Assembly (NCBI RefSeq): GCF_000004075.3
Contig: NC_026657.2
Coordinates: 11,222,001-11,286,000, forward strand
From: Cucumis sativus
Taxonomy: Eukaryota > Streptophyta > Magnoliopsida > Cucurbitales > Cucurbitaceae
Reading direction: 5' to 3'
DNA length: 64,000 bases
Position numbers and translations under genes: made by a program. Under the pieces are notes generated by a model, which saw only the letters and a list, made by a program, of their open reading frames with translations, had not been told where the DNA came from and did no database searches. Below, piece after piece: positions 46,856-57,925 of the stretch; position 1 is the stretch's first letter; each line of letters begins with the position of its first letter.

Positions 46856-49800
46856 TTATCCTGATGATGATTCTGTTCCTTGGCTTTTTGAAACAGCCAT
46901 TTCTTGTCTGTTTTCTGATTTCAATTGCCTCCTTTGATACTTGAACCTTTTGGGCCGAGTTGTTTCCATCTGAATTTCAAGTTTTGATGTGTCTATTGAC
47001 AACTTTTTCATAATAAACGCATCCAAATCAAACCCAGTTTCACTTTCCCCCACATTGTTACTAGAAGAGGAAGCAGCTGAGTCATCTATGGAGGTGTTTC
47101 GAGGACCTCCATCTGCTGTTCTAGACGCGGTGAATGGGTCTTGCTCCAGCTTCAACAGCCTCTTTATGCTGTCCAGTGCTGGGTCAATAACGTCTAAAAA
47201 TCCCATAACCCATGAAGCATCATCCACAACTTCAGTTCGCTGTTGCAAAACAAACTTCACATTCTTAGACGTTAATGGCACAAACACAAATTTCAAAAAC
47301 TTATGATTCTATACTACTTGTTCAAAAGCTTAAAAAATCAGTAGCCAATTTAAGATTGAGGGGAATGTGACAGCTTTTCAATATCAAGAAAGTGAATTCA
47401 ACTAGTTAAAGGTACGGTTTGGGTTGATGTAGTGTAAATGAAGATTTGGATTTGTAACTGAGCTTCTGACCTGCTGGAAATAGAGATTTCGAATTTCCTC
47501 AGCTCGGATTGCATTCCCTTGATCCTCTTCCAACGCTGCCCACGTCATCCATGTTACATAACTCTGAGAATTTATGTTTAGAGAGGATCTATATAATCTT
47601 CTTGCTGCAGACAGATTGCCTACTCTCTGTTCCAGAACACCCCAAGCCTGTATTAAAGCAATCCAAGTAAGTAACATTTCAATTCCAAGCCTGAATCAAG
47701 GATTCTTGAACTTTAAATCATGCTTCTACACAGTCCCAATTTTTCATGCTGTTAATTTAATGGTGATGTCGTATACCTAATAGAACAAAAATTTAGAAGA
47801 TTTAGCACGACATGATAGACAAATTATGGAAGAAAGAAAGTGGAAAGCTACCTAGACGATATAGAGTAGCATAGCGTACAAGGCTTCTTTGTGTCTGTCA
47901 CAAGACATTTTTGTTGTTATGATCTTCGTTTGATTTCGTTGGATTAGATAGTTTGTTTGAGGATTTATTTTTTTCTATATCTGGTATGAATTACATTTTT
48001 CTCCATGAAAGCTCAATTGCTTCTAAAAAGCTAGGAGGTTCTATTCAAAACTAGATTGACAATTCAATTAACATGTTTAATACCTGAAGGCATCTAGCTG
48101 CACTCTCGCTATCTGAATCGATCAATAATGCTCTTTGATAAAGCTCCCTTGCCTTCACTATGTTTCCTTCTTTCCATTCCATCCATCCCCATGCCTGCAT
48201 AAGCCATAGTTTAAGTTTTTCTAAGATATAAATGGAACCACAACAGAAAACTTGATCTGAGTTTCTTGTATCTTCTACCAAACACTTTTGTTTCTTAAAA
48301 TTTGGAAACAAGAAAGAAACAGTAAACCAGAAAAAAGAATGTTACTAAATGGAACCTAATATATTAATACATACAATCCACACAGGCTGATGCTTTGGAT
48401 CCAGTTCAGATGCTCGCCTAAACAAAACTCGAGCAAGGCTTGCTGAAGAGTTCTTATACTCCAACAAACCAAGAGACTGAAGAAGAACAGGGTCTCTTGG
48501 ATTGAGGACATGGCCTATCTTTAAAAGTTTCATTCCCTTCTCGATATTTCCCGTATTAGCTTCAAAGAGTCCCCATATATGCCACGCAAATCTGTTCTTG
48601 GGGCTGGCCTGGATGGCTTTCTAGGTAACAAAGAAACAAATGGACATTATTAAATTACCACTAAAGTCAGTCTTTATTGAATTTTAGGTAGTGGGTTAGG
48701 GTATATTAAATCTTTTGTATATAACTTAAATGCATTCATGTTTGCACCATTTGTTAAAAACTTGTACCAATTTTTTTGAGGGTACGGTTACCTAGCTTGC
48801 AATGAGAAAAAAGAAATAACATACAAGTGAATACAGAAAATAGTCTAACAAAAGAGAGACACTCAAATTTAAAAGAACAATCAGAATATTATTCGTTATA
48901 AAACAGCAAGTCTCTAAGCTTGACACAAAAACTTTCTTGAATATTTTCATTAATTTTCTAATAAGTTATTCGATGCAAATCTCATGTAGACACTCTTTGT
49001 TCATTTGCCTGACCAATAGATGAGTGTTTAAAGTAACTGGTAAAGTCTGGGAGCTAAAATAAAATATTTAAATTGAGGAAAGCACACATTAATAGTAATA
49101 ATAAGGAAATCACCTCAAATAGTTCTCTAGCAAGAAGGTTGTTCTCCAGCTGCATCTCCAGCTGCGCCCATGCCTGCACATACCATTGATCATGTCCAAA
49201 TTACAGGATGGATTGGCAGCTGAAAATAATGATAATGTTTCAGAACAGAATGGGCCAAGGGGAAAATGAGATCTAAAGGTACTCACAAGCCAACTAGCAC
49301 AGCTCTTGGGGTTGCACTTGGTAGCCTGCTTGAACAAATAACGAGCCTGCTCATACCGATTCGATTTCGCTTCGAGCAGTGCAAGTGTCTGGTAAATATA
49401 CTCATTTCCTCCACAGTATTTGAGGCCTTTGGCGAGTAAATTCCTGGCCTTCTTGATGTTCCCTTGCTTAAGCTCTAGCACAGCCCAGCCATGCCATGCT
49501 GCAATGTGTTTCTTGTTTGCTACTGTGGCTGCATCGAACAGCTCTCTTGCCTTCCTGATGTTCCCCATCCTGCTCTCCAGAACAGCCCAGCACTATATCA
49601 CGTGTGCAATCAGTAGCTAAAATTTGAGAAAATGAAATATAGACCTGCTTCCAAACATTACATGAAATCCCAGTACAGCATGTTTTTCTTACCAGGGGAT
49701 GACCGATAAGTGAGCCGGTTTAGGTGAGTTTTTGGCCAAAATAAACAATTTTCTTCTTTCTAAAATCTAAACAACATAAGGAGAGTTTAGGTCCAATGAA

Positions 49801-52800
49801 CTGTTTATCTGTTTTCTCAGTTTTAGCCTGCACCTTTTAAGTCCCATGCCGGTAGTCTGTAGAAGTATTCTACAACGACATTTTGGATTAAGAAAAATAG
49901 AAAGGTGATAAAGAAACCAATTTTTGACCAAGATAGTTCAAACTTATCGAACATAACTCAATTCAGTTTATTTTATATTCCATTAGATTCAGATCCAGTA
50001 GTAGTTTTGCAAATTTTAAAAACATTTCAAAACATGCTTCTAATCATTCAAAACAAATTAAGTGTGATCTAACCATTTTAAAATCACTCTCAAATTAAGT
50101 GTGAGATATGCCGATAACAATGATAACTAGTTGAAAGAGGAATTTGAAAAATAAGCTGTAAAAAGTATCCTCCCTTTCAGGGAACAGCAAGCAACTGGAA
50201 AGAACATGAAAGGCTAAGAATCCAGGAGAGAAGAGGGAGTAGGGTGTATATATCTATCCAAAATTACAGAAACAAAAGAAAATTTCACAAAGGGACACTA
50301 AGTTACAAGATGGCTAACCATTTATATGATTGAGCTCAAGTCAAAATGGAATAGTCTATTACTATGATTAAAAATCAGAAGTGTTGGAAGTTTCACTTCT
50401 AACATTGTAATCATAGTCTACATTTCGTTCCACCCAGCTATGAGAAAGTTTTCCCCATCCTCAAGATTTCAAGAGACAACCAGGACTTTTAAGTTCGTAA
50501 GTTTATCTAGAGGGTATCTCCACATAGAATATCCCAAACCTTACTACAATGCTATCATATTTTTACTAACTATTTTAAAAATTCTTACCACATAGAATAT
50601 CCCAAACCTTACTACAATGTTCTAAAAATTAGACTAAAAGGAGGGGACAAAAAACGAAAAACAGAGGAAAAAAGAAACTGACCTGCCAAATGTAGGAATT
50701 CTCTCCTTGTGTTGCTTGGCAGCCTCTCTCATACACAGCTTTTGCTTCAGCTGCTTTCATTTGCTTCCCCAACATCTTCCCTAATGCTACATAAGCCCGC
50801 CCATCCTCCGGCCATTTATTTATACACTAAATTCACCCCCAATATTTTCATTGGAAGAAAGAAAATCAGTTAAATGTTTCATCTAAAAGCAATTTATTTT
50901 TTAAATTTCTGAAATTATCTTGTATTATCGAAAGATTAAGAAAAAGTTGAGCATACTTTTACTGATTATAACCGGACACCTATCAACTTTTAAAGTGCTG
51001 CTTAGTAAACGGACCAAAACTATAGATTTCATCGTTATTAGTACACTCAGTTCTAATTGAACTAAATTCTTACTGGCGTGGAGATTGTAATAATTGAAAT
51101 GTATTTTTTACAAGATAAAAATAATTATTAAAAGAAAGACTAAGTTTAGCCTTCTTATTTTATCGGATCAAACTCCTAAATTCTAGATTTCATTTATTTT
51201 TTTAATAATCTTGACGAAAAAAACAAACTTTTCCTTGGAAGATGGAGAAAAGATGCCAACAACAGCCTCATACTCAAACAGTCAAAAAAAAGTTTTATGG
51301 GAAAAGTATAGGATAAGTTTTACAATTTTATAGTTTCTATAAGTTTTACAATTTTATTGTTTTCTTTGCTTAAAGGAAGGGTGTTTTACCAAAATACACT
51401 TTTTAGTCTTTAAAATTTAATATTATTTTTTATTACGATACACTATGAACTATGTCAGTTAGAACAAATTGTGAAAACAACAATTTTATGTTTTTATTGT
51501 ATCCAAATTTTTTGTTTTTAAGATGATTAATTATATTGATTAAAGATAAAAACATCTAAAAATATAGCATTTCATGTTATAAACTCACTTTTATCTTAAT
51601 TTAACATATGTATTATGTAATTATTATAAGTTATATCAATTTTCATCCTCATGGTTTGGATAAAGTTAAGAGTTATTCTATATGGATTTAAAATTTAGAT
51701 TTTAGTTCATATGGTTTAATATAAATACATACATAGTCTCTCTCTATGATTTGTTAAATCATTTTAAAGAGTCTCTACCATAAGAATTATAAATGAACGA
51801 TGTAAATTATAATTATAAACCTAAATTTTAAAATTTTCCAAATCTCATGGACAAAAGTTCCAATTTATTCTATACGTCATATGATATTACAAATAATAAT
51901 TCTATAATTTTTTTAATATAAAACTAGTTCACAAACATATTATTATTAGTTTATTGTCAACTAATATTTAGTGGGAGACTACAACAATTTGCAATTGTTT
52001 AAATTAGAATTCAATTTCTTAATTCGGCTACCAAAGGCTAATTCATTATTTTCATATTCTTTACCAAATAGGTTCTTAAAACTAATGTCAGAATCTATGG
52101 AATAGTTAAGAACATACCTTTCGTTCAAAAATATCCAGACAAAATGAAAGCTAAATAAGGACCCAATGTAAATTTGATCTTTTTAGTACAAAGGGGTGAA
52201 AAGAATCAAACCATAAACCTCACAATTGAGCTAAGTTTTTGTTGACATCTAATATAAACAAATTTTTAGTCGTGAAATCAAATGTTTACATAGTCCTTAA
52301 GGTTGAGAATTAGTTTTTCTATTAAACAATATAGAATACTTGTTAAATAATAATAATAACAGTTTAAGACTAAATTTTTAAAAATTTCAAAACTATTAAA
52401 ATTAAAAGTTACTTATTAAAGTTGAAGGGATTAAATTGTTACAAATTTGAGAGTAGAACCAAGTTTAGGAAAATTGTAATGAGTAACAAAGAAAAAAACT
52501 ATTTACAAAATATAACAAAAATTTTAAATAAGCTATCGAGGTTTGGATGAATTTCGTAAATAGTTTAGTATTTTAATACTTTTCAAAACTCATCCAAATG
52601 ACTTTTAACCTATATATTATATATAATTCAATAGGCTAATAACTCGAACTAAAGACTTCATACTCGTTAGACTATTTGTTATTTATCATTCTTGAAACTT
52701 TAATTTTATAATTATGGATGGGAAGATGGAACCACTAACCTATACATATGAATTAGTTTGATCTTTTATTTAAGTTTAGGGTTTTGATCATAACATCAAA

Positions 52801-53332
52801 ATTAGTAGGAAAAAAAAGACCCGCAGTAATGTTTAGTGAAAAGAAATACCTTCTGAAGGACTTGTTGTGCTTCATCATACTGAAAATTCCTCGCCAACAT
52901 CTTCGCCCTGTACAACGCCAAATCCAAATTGATAATCAGCGGCCTTTCTAGGGCACTCGAATCAACTCGATTCTCCGGTTCAAAAATCGGCATCTTCTTT
53001 GCAATCTCCGTTAGCCTTACATCTATCATCGGAGTGCTACTCTCAACCTCCCTCTCCTCATCCTCGCCAGGAAATTCCATAACCGGCCTCCGAATCGTAA
53101 TTACTTCCTCCGACGTCTCTCCGTTCGCCCTTTCCGATGATCGATCGGCGACGAGAAATGCCGTCGAAGAATCCCTCGCAGAACAGCACGGCGGAACGGA
53201 GAAGGAATTGTGGGCGGAATGTAGATGTGTACTGAAGATTTTGCATCTGTATTTCGACAGATTAGTTGGATTCTGAGAGGAAGAGAAGAGATTGAAGCTC
53301 GCGGTTGAAGGAGGAGAAGAGAAGACTTGCAT
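46856..53332 (-). CDS. HCF107: HCF107, chloroplast HAT-repeat RNA-binding protein
   Basis: Eight minus-strand exons, 52850-53332, 50683-50826, 49287-49592, 49114-49173, 48375-48620, 48084-48194, 47471-47647 and 46856-47239, join to 636 residues (Arabidopsis HCF107 is about 652). HCF107 binds the psbH 5' leader in chloroplasts, stabilises the processed RNA and promotes PsbH translation, and so is needed for photosystem II. Residues 1 to about 60 are Ser/Thr-rich like a transit peptide. From about residue 140 to 510 run half-a-TPR (HAT) repeats, each with a W-x-x-(L/M)-E helix: CWAVLESRMGN, GWAVLELKQGN, AWAQLEMQLEN, IWGLFEANTGN, AWGWMEWKEGN, AWGVLEQRVGN and TWAALEEDQGN. The tail has WVMGFLDVIDPALDSIKRLL and a basic end. 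Every exon length is a multiple of three. Two G-boxes lie upstream. The first intron is 2.0 kb and contains a SINE remnant. Confidence 0.95.
49990..50110. mobile_element. Partial MITE in HCF107 intron 2
   Basis: AACATGCTTCTAATCATTC and, further on, AAAATCACTCTCAAATTAAG share wording with the ends of the MITE in UBC32 intron 2. The copy is worn and its ends are uncertain. Confidence 0.3.
52190..52245 (-). mobile_element. tRNA-derived SINE remnant (copy 3)
   Basis: On the minus strand 52233-52223 is TAGCTCAATTG, a full A-box match, followed by GGTTTGATTCT (52212-52202), a worn B-box. Only the tRNA-like head is recognisable. It sits in HCF107 intron 1. Confidence 0.4.
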
Positions 53333-53538
53333 TTTTCTCCGGTTATGTTTTGGTGACGGTTTAGTTTACACTGTCTGAATTTGCTTTCGAAGGAGCTGTG
53401 TGGAGAAGAAGAAGAGCAGAGACTAAATTACGATTTTGGCCTTCAAGACGTACGGCTAATGCGATTTTGTTCCGCGAAAGAAATCAAAGGGTATTTTCGG
53501 GATGTTGGGGGCTGAAATGTGACTGGCACATATTTGTT

Positions 53539-53602
53539 CACGTGGCCATCGATGGAGTGGCTCTACACTTTAATCCTTGAGAGTACATTTTGCACCACGT
53601 GG
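53539..53602. promoter_or_regulatory. Paired G-boxes upstream of HCF107
   Basis: CACGTGGC at 53539-53546 and the palindrome CCACGTGG at 53595-53602 lie 207-270 bases before the HCF107 start codon and 56 bases apart. CACGTG cores bind HY5, PIF and related bZIP/bHLH factors and are common before light-regulated plastid genes. Confidence 0.5.
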
Positions 53603-55019
53603 AGAGTTTTTGTTGGTTGTTGGTTAGTTTAGTAGATTTTTGATATTCTGTTGATAAATATCCAATAGTGAGTAGTTTCTATTTTATAGTATACTAAGCT
53701 ATTTATACTTATATCGATTTATTATTTTAATCCATCCATATTACGTAAGTGCTAAAAGAAAATTAAAGAAAAAAAATTACACTTGTTAGTTCTAGAATTT
53801 AAAAAATATGTCTGTAAAATTTGAAAATGTCTTTTTTAGCCCTCAAATTTTTATGTCGAGAATCCTATGTTGAAAAAACAAAAAAAGATACATGAACTAT
53901 TCTTTTTTTTTCTTGCAAATATGATACCAAAGCTCATCAAATCTCAAAGAGAAACTTGAACTTTTTATAAGTTTTTCAAGTGTACATTATTTTTAATCTT
54001 CGAGTTTTCAAGAATATCTTTAAAAGGTCCTCGAAGCATTTTTCTTAATTATTTGTAAAAAAATATTTTATGATACTTAAAATTAGAAAAATAATTTCAG
54101 ATAGAAGAGATAATTTTTAAGTTGAGATTAGCATGATTAATAGGCATTAGAATCAAATTGAGAGAATTTGATGACAAATAAGAGACTTGGTAAAAAGTAT
54201 CTTGAAGTATGAACAAAATAATTTGGTACAAGAGATAACTCTGCTTTTCTTTTTACATTTAGTATTGGTACAATCTTCAAATATTTAAAGAAAAGCATGT
54301 ATGAAAAACTCTCTCATATAACGGACAAATTCTAGAATCATATATTAGGTCTTGGCAAAATGGGCCAAGATTACGTAAAGGAATGAAGCATGAAATGAGT
54401 CAAAAGAATCTCAATAGATTGTCTTTAACAAAGTAATATATGAAAATTATCACTACACAAGTGGAGCTCTTATTGACTTTCATACTCTCTAAGTTACAAA
54501 GTTTTAGCTTTATCGACTTATCTAATATGTTAGGTTAAAAACTAAACAGATTTGAGAAAGTGAATGTCACCTTAAATAATTTGACATATTTGGATCTAAA
54601 TTTTCGAACCCAAACAATTTTACTCTTAGTTTTCAACACATTATTATCTTCCATCTCTTAGTCTATTTCTGTAGTAAATCAACAACTTCCATTGCAAAGA
54701 AAAATAATAGAATAAAGGACATAAAAGAAACCTGCCCACCAAAACAATCATTCTTCTGCAAGAAGAGATTCAATCTAAGTAAAATGTTGTCAATAGAATA
54801 GAATAGTTCATATAAAATTGTTATTGGAATTTAACTAAAAAAAAATTCTTAATGCATCGGTTAGAAAAATGATAAGCATCATAATGAAGAAAATGGTCAA
54901 AGAACCAACAATCTTAAAAAGAAAATGGTTATCAAATTCTCTTCTAAGTTCTAACCCTAGTTTTCTTCCCCACATGAAAATTGGGAAAATTTATTATAGA
55001 AACCAATAAACCCTTTTCA
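53603..55019. other. Spacer between HCF107 and the dirigent gene
   Basis: A+T-rich sequence without a supported gene or a repeat I can define. Confidence 0.5.
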
Positions 55020-55258
55020 ATGTTCTCAGTGATCTTTGCTCTACTTCTTCAAAGTTAAAACCAAGAATTTTGACAATTTTTTTTCTTACTTCATCATCAA
55101 ACAATTTTACAAAAATACATTCATTTCCTTTTTATCTTTTTCTTCTTTTAGTGTTCAAACTTCAACGAGACCATGTTGAGTCCACACAAGCGGCTTCCGC
55201 CATCTTCTTCTTCTCACCCTCTATTCAAATGGTGAGAAAGCCCATTCCATGTGGCTAA
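55020..55258 (+). CDS. Candidate short peptide gene, unconfirmed
   Basis: Two exons can be drawn. 55020-55053 gives a hydrophobic start, MFSVIFALLLQ, and donor GTTAAA follows. After a 98-base T-rich intron ending TTCTTTTAG, exon 55152-55258 continues in frame to KLQRDHVESTQAA and ends MVRKPIPCG, 46 residues in all. Without splicing, 55070-55258 is an open frame of 62 codons with a hydrophobic stretch, YLFLLLVF. I do not recognise either product as a known signalling-peptide family. This may be chance. Confidence 0.2.
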
Positions 55259-55659
55259 AATCTCTTTTTTTTCCCCCTCAATTTGGGTCATCTCAACCCC
55301 ATCAAATTTACATATTTAAAACTTTTCCCTCCATGCTTTATCAAAGAAGAAGATAAAAAGATGCCAAAACATAAAACGCCAAGAGTAAAGCCAAGTTATA
55401 TTAAACAATTGGAAAGGAAGCATTAAACAAATCAAAAATTCGAAAGCATCAATGATTAAACCAAAGGAATATGCACCAACAAAGAAATTAATCAAAAGGA
55501 ATCAACAATCAAACCAGAAGATCGACGAATCGCAAACTCGAAAATCTCAAGAACACCCCAATCAGTCGCATCTAATTTCAACCTAATCAAAACCGACTAC
55601 TAATCAATCAAAGTATCAAACGAACAAACCTTTGATCTCCATCTTGATCAACAAAATCC

Positions 55660-56208
55660 ATGGCAGTCTCCGATCGCCTCACCTTCACAAACTTCCTCCT
55701 CCTCTCAATCATCGCTCTCTACTTCTCCAATGGCTTCCCAAACCTCTTCAATCCCCAACCGAACCAGACAAACCTCGTAGTCTACGTGCACGACTACTTC
55801 ACCGGAGAAGATGCATCGGCGATCACAGTCGGCGGGAGAAAAGGACCGGAATCGAGCGTTCTGGAGTTCGGAACCCAAATGGTTGTCGATGATCTGGTGA
55901 CGGAAGGGCCGAAGATCGATTCTCGAGAGATCGGGAGGGCACAAGGTATGTATATAAACTCTCAATCGGACGGGAAAGGGCTGTATATGGTGTTCTCGGT
56001 GATTTTTAGCGGCGGCGAGTTCAGAGGGAGTAGCCTGGAGATTCAAGGCCCCGATTTGTTCACTATGAAGGAAAGAGAATTTGGGGTGGTTTCGGGAACC
56101 GGTTTTTTCCGGTTCGTTAAGGGGTTTGGAATTATGCAAACCGAAAGTATGGATTTGGTTCATTTGAGAGCCGTTATTAAGCTTAATATTACAGTTAATC
56201 ACTACTGA
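55660..56208 (+). CDS. Dirigent protein
   Basis: A single frame of 182 residues starts MAVSDRLTFTNFLLLSIIAL, an N-terminal signal or anchor segment that directs it to the secretory path and cell wall. The dirigent domain covers about residues 37-180: TNLVVYVHDYFTGEDASA, FGTQMVVDDLVTEGP, IGRAQGMYINSQSDGKGLYM, FSVIFSGGEFRGSSLEIQG, REFGVVSGTGFFRFVKGFG and LRAVIKLNITVNHY. Dirigent proteins are eight-stranded barrels that guide stereoselective coupling of phenoxy radicals, for lignans or related compounds; many members have no known substrate and I cannot assign one. It is intronless, as usual for the family, and of normal length. Confidence 0.95.
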   Translation: MAVSDRLTFTNFLLLSIIALYFSNGFPNLFNPQPNQTNLVVYVHDYFTGEDASAITVGGRKGPESSVLEFGTQMVVDDLVTEGPKIDSREIGRAQGMYINSQSDGKGLYMVFSVIFSGGEFRGSSLEIQGPDLFTMKEREFGVVSGTGFFRFVKGFGIMQTESMDLVHLRAVIKLNITVNHY

Positions 56209-57744
56209 TTTACTATTATTTTCAATTCAATTGCAAATTTGATCCAAAAGTTCATAAAAAAAAAGACTGAGTTGATTTGAGATCAAATTTAATTAATTAG
56301 TGTAATTTCTTCCATCACAGAGGAACAAAAATATTTTTGATAATTTTTTTTTACCAAATAGCAATTAGATTGAAATTTTTAACGGATTAAGATAGATATT
56401 GTTTGAAATGTAATTATGTATTTTTATTTAAATAATGATTATGCACGTCAAATATTTTGTTAATTAAATACCTAAATGTTCTACTTTGTCTTCATGAAAA
56501 AGAAAGTCTTACTTTGTTTGGATGATAACTTGTCAATTGAAACTAAATTATTTTTTTCTAGACATTAAAACTCACCCAACTTGTTTAAATTAGATAAAAT
56601 TGGATAATGACATGATAGAACTTAATTTCATGCATATTATTTTCTTTACCGTGTAAAAAAGACTAATTGTTTTAAAAAAAAGTGTTCAATTAGTTTATAA
56701 AAAAAACAATTATGCATCTCATTTGCACTTGAAACTCGATCTACAACGATTATTCACAAAATATTAATGAAACTTATGTCGTTAATCGAGAATTGAAAAG
56801 TAAAAAAAGAAATAGTTATGAATTAATACTCAAAATGAATAATAGAGCCATTGGAATCGAATTGAGGATTAGTTAAAAGCATATATACCTTCAATCTCCC
56901 TACCACACTTAATATATATAATATCACAATCAAATACTAAGGTCACCAATTAATATTAGCAAAGCCCCCCTTCACTTGGATTATTGAGATATGGTTGTGG
57001 GAAGTGGAAATTTGAGTGTGATGTTTGTGCAAAGGGCATGAGCATTTTGATCAATTTGATTGGGTGAGTTGGATTGCCTTTCCAAATCTTCTTATCTTTG
57101 TACATGGTACTATGTATCTGTCAATTACAAACCCCTTTTATGATTCTTCTTCACACTCCTCCCCAACTTTTTTATCTCAAAATTATTATAGCTAGTCGAA
57201 CTCAAACATAACATGGTCCATATCAATGCTCAAAATTTATTGACCACAAACTTTATCTACAAGGTCTCCTTCATCTTGTACTATATATGGTTCTCATTAA
57301 TTAGCAACGCGTTTTTTACAAGCCAATATGACGATGATAACGACAATATGAGGTAGCTTTTACTAGATCGATCAGGAGATAGCTTTCGTTCTTTCTCAGT
57401 GTGAATCAATATATATATCGGATATATGAAAGTTATACATGTATATGCTTATTCAAATGAAAAATTACCATATTCTTTGTCAAGTAGCTAGTTAAGATTA
57501 CGTTGTTGTTGTTCTACTTGCAGAATATTTTGTTAGAGAAAAGTACATATCAATTTTTTTTAAGGTGATCAAAGAAAAGCAACCTCTACCTCTACCTCTA
57601 CCTCCTCTTTTGTCCATGTTCATTTGTTTCATTTCAATTCTTAATATATATATAGTTGGAAGGAAGAGCTTTTTCAAAACTATGAAGCTTATAATTATAT
57701 AATATTCTTATATATACCAAACTTAACGTGAAATAAAATATTTT

Positions 57745-57925
57745 AGGGTAATTTTTCAAATATAGTAAAATGGATCAAAATATAGCAACATATCAGATTT
57801 TATCAATAATATTAGATACCAATATGGCAAAACATCAATGTCTTCCAATTATTGATAGAATATGAAATTTTGCTATATTTTGTAAATATTTTAGCACAAC
57901 TTTACCATATTTACGATAATCTCCA
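57745..57925. repeat. CTATCA/GATAG dispersed repeat, copy B
   Basis: The left end AAATATAGTAAAA...CAAAATATAGCA matches the right end TGCTATATTTTG...TTTACCATATTT in inverted form, so this copy shows terminal inverted repeats of about 30 bases. ATTATTGATAGAATATG lies inside. It is probably a MITE. Confidence 0.5.

Noticed and set aside
52929..53276. 115-codon plus-strand frame
   Set aside because: It is antisense to HCF107 exon 1, with no family similarity of its own.
55705..56202. 165-codon minus-strand frame
   Set aside because: It is antisense to the dirigent gene, which is intact and clearly the real gene.
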